From Pempheris klunzingeri (Eukaryota; Chordata; Actinopteri; Acropomatiformes; Pempheridae), in the NCBI RefSeq assembly GCF_042242105.1, contig NW_027254956.1:347896-411895 (forward strand): 64,000 nucleotides of DNA. The letters are read 5' to 3'. The notes beneath the pieces are model-generated. The model worked only from the letters and a program-made list of their open reading frames with translations. It was not told the origin of the DNA and ran no database searches. Within the stretch, counting starts at the first letter, position 1; the number at the start of each line of letters is the position of its first letter. The translations under genes and the position numbers were made by a program. Shown here piece by piece: positions 61,787 through 64,000 of this stretch.

Positions 61787-63824
61787 CACAGTTTTATATT
61801 CCACCGCCACATTTGCACAGGTTTCCACCAAGAAAGCTGGGATTTACAAGTCGGTTGAACATGAAGAAAAACTTCTTGAAGGAAACTTTTTGCAATTGGT
61901 GTTACAGGGTGCACGGAAATCTTTTAATGACTTTGTTAAAAACAATTTGCACTTGTATGATGTTTGAGGATGAAGGCCATTAACAATACATTCCAAGTTA
62001 TAGTAACAGATTTGATCAAAATCAATATTTATGCACTCAGGGTACACAACATAACACTTTAAGGGTGCTTATTTGATATTCACTTGTTTCTAATAGTTCA
62101 TGCCAATATGTGCCTTGATGTAGACCACTGTGAAATAAAAAATATATGCCACGGGAGAAGGTGTTAGATGGCATAGACCACTACAATTAACGGGGTGTAT
62201 TAGTCAAACCACGTTTTTTCAGAGATGTGTTCTCAACAGGTTTTCTTCACTCTTTGTACAAAGATGAAATACCTGGTGCAAAACAGTCTGTTAACATATT
62301 TTACTATCTGTGTTAGTGTACACAGGGTATGTGTTGATGAAGAAATCAAAAGGGTATATGTTATGTTGTGATTGTATGCAATATTAAAGATGACTGATAT
62401 GATTTAAATTTGTGTTTTTGTGTTTTCTTTAAGTGAATTTTTGAGAGTATGTCTGCAGAACATTTAACTGATTTTGATGAGCTCTCAAATTATGAAAATA
62501 AGTCTAAATGAGTGTTCGAGTAGGTTGAGAGATCAAGTTGACCTGGGTGCTTTGCTAAGGTTGGTGAGACCGAGGCGTTGTTGGACATCATATGTTAAAT
62601 ACTGGTGGATGTATCCTGGGGATTAAATGTTTGGTGAGCCAAAAGACCATTATTTATTTCATTATTTAGCGGAATAACTTAAATATAAGAACTTTATTCT
62701 GGACACGCTCTTCATCTGCTTTAGTGCTAACAGTCACCAGTTACTTGTGCTATTTAATGTGTTTTGAGAATGCATTTTTTTTTTCAGCCAATCACAATGT
62801 CATGGGGCAACCAAAAGTTCCAAACGTGTATTATGTGCTCTCATCCCCTTCCACCTTGCCTTAAATGAGAGAAGTTGCCTGTCCTTCATCGAAAAAAACG
62901 AACGCGCTGACAATATGATCCCCTACTATGTCCTGAAAAAAAGATCCAGATAAAAGTGGCTCCAAGCTACATGCTAACTCTAGATGCTCCTGTGTTACAC
63001 GGTGCGCTGCTATTCCGTCAGTGTGTGAAACAAGTCGCCTCTCTTTCTAAACCGTGTATTAACTTATTTAAGGGGCGTAAATTCAAACCAGTTTTACTTG
63101 CATGAATAGCACAGGTGGTTTCAGCCACAACACATGCAGGGTAGGACAACAGCAAAGAGCCTGTGTGCAGAATCAATAGCTAATAATTGCATAAAAATCC
63201 ATAGCATGTTAAAGAATAGCTTGTAGTTGAACTTGTGTTCTTTATAGGCTACTAGCAGGTGACTACTGCTTGGAGCTCAGGCCACACTGACTGGACAATC
63301 ATAAGGATGAAACATAAGCTGACCTTAACGTAATGTGGGCCAGGTCAGAGCACAGTGCTGTTAGCTAGTGTACGCTTAGTTGGTTAGGAATGAAAAGTAA
63401 AACATATCACTGTAATTTGTTGACCTGGAGACTCAAACGGGCATCTGGGTAGACACCTGTGTTCTCTATGAGTGGATTACTGACGGGCCTTAATACACCA
63501 GTCTCACGCTGGAGGCTGGAGGGACGTGACTGAAAGTGGATCAAAATCACCTTTTCCGTGTATCTCGCGCTTTCTAGCTCAAGCAGAGTGGGTTTATATT
63601 TGTCTGACATGGTGTCTTAGAATCATTTCAAAAGTATTTTCATTCAGGTGGTATTGTATTGGCGTTATTTTTTACGGCGACTGTCTTATGTTTTCCCAGT
63701 ATAGGACGGGAAGGTGTTGTGAGCGGAAATCCCCGGATGTGCCGTTCTGATCTGTCGTATACCACCAAAGAAGAAGAAGAGGAACTTTTGGCGATACCCC
63801 GGATGTACACTCAGTCGAGCAGCC
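61787..63824. other. Intergenic region between rabgef1-like and psmd9
   Basis: Probable alternative 3' UTR of the rabgef1-like gene up to about 62400, then unique-looking DNA with a 44-bp transposon fragment (62859-62902). The psmd9 promoter occupies the last few hundred bases. A 67-codon minus-strand frame at 63407-63610 is the only notable open frame and was not recognised. Confidence 0.5.
62859..62902 (-). repeat. 44-bp fragment of the hAT element 5' end, reverse orientation
   Basis: Exact reverse complement of 26051-26094, the stretch just inside the 5' terminal repeat of the hAT element. The core is CAGGCAACTTCTCTCATTT. No terminal repeat was found next to it, so it is a relic. Confidence 0.8.
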
Positions 63825-63941
63825 ATGAAGATGACAGGGGAAAACAACTCGGAAACAACAATGGATGATGTCAAAAACCTTATTAAAAAGAAAGATGAAA
63901 TTGAAGAGCAGATTAAAGCTTATTACGATGTTTTGGAAGAC
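63825..63941 (+). CDS. psmd9: 26S proteasome non-ATPase regulatory subunit 9 (p27), first coding exon
   Basis: PSMD9 (yeast Nas2) is a PDZ-containing chaperone that assists assembly of the 19S regulatory particle base. Only exon 1 is in the window: 39 codons ending at a GAC|GTAAGT donor. MDDVKNLIKKKDEIEEQIKA followed by YYDVLED closely matches the human N-terminal coiled coil (VQELMRRKEEIEAQIKANYDVLE). Two in-frame ATGs lie two codons apart (63825 and 63831); the first is taken. The PDZ domain and stop lie beyond the window. Human PSMD9 is next to WDR66, supporting the call. Confidence 0.93.
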
Positions 63942-64000
63942 GTAAGTGTGTCACAGACAGACGGACAGACAGACATACATTCAGCGCAAAGCAAACCTAA

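Overview
The window is vertebrate nuclear DNA, almost certainly from a teleost fish. All genes are split by canonical introns. The proteins are close to human orthologues. The repeat landscape is fish-like: fish L2-like LINE tails ending in GAATT repeats, hAT, mariner and piggyBac-type elements, and very long TA, CA and GATA microsatellites. Gene content matches the human 12q24.31 neighbourhood (CLIP1, LRRC43, IL31, MLXIP, CFAP251, PSMD9), with local rearrangement and a RABGEF1-family gene inserted.

Layout. 1-17929 (+): clip1, complete except for its first CAP-Gly domain, 24 coding exons in the window, including one 2454-bp coiled-coil exon. 19087-24669 (-): lrrc43, 12 coding exons, converging on clip1. 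24670-28560: repeat-rich intergenic DNA with an old teleost repeat and a complete 2.06-kb hAT transposon with an 8-bp target duplication. 28561-29457 and 31831-32637 (+): two small secreted proteins in tandem, each with three coding exons and an identical 16-nt first coding exon. They look like four-helix, IL-6/LIF-type cytokines and sit exactly where mammals carry IL31. 35039-47502 (-): mlxip (MondoA), 17 coding exons. 48347-54764 (-): cfap251 (WDR66), 20 coding exons. 57935-61711 (+): rabgef1-like (Rabex-5), 8 coding exons with a probable 5' noncoding exon. 63825-63941 (+): first coding exon of psmd9, cut by the window end.

The genes are not an operon or pathway. They are a conserved neighbourhood: microtubule plus-end tracking (clip1), motile cilia (lrrc43 and cfap251, with a perfect and a near-perfect RFX X-box upstream respectively), immune signalling (the cytokine pair), glucose-responsive transcription (mlxip), endosomal Rab5 activation (rabgef1-like) and proteasome assembly (psmd9). 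The item most worth following is the cytokine pair at the IL31 position. Exon boundaries were read by eye from splice sites, reading-frame continuity and protein similarity. All listed CDS joins keep frame, and complete genes sum to whole codons.
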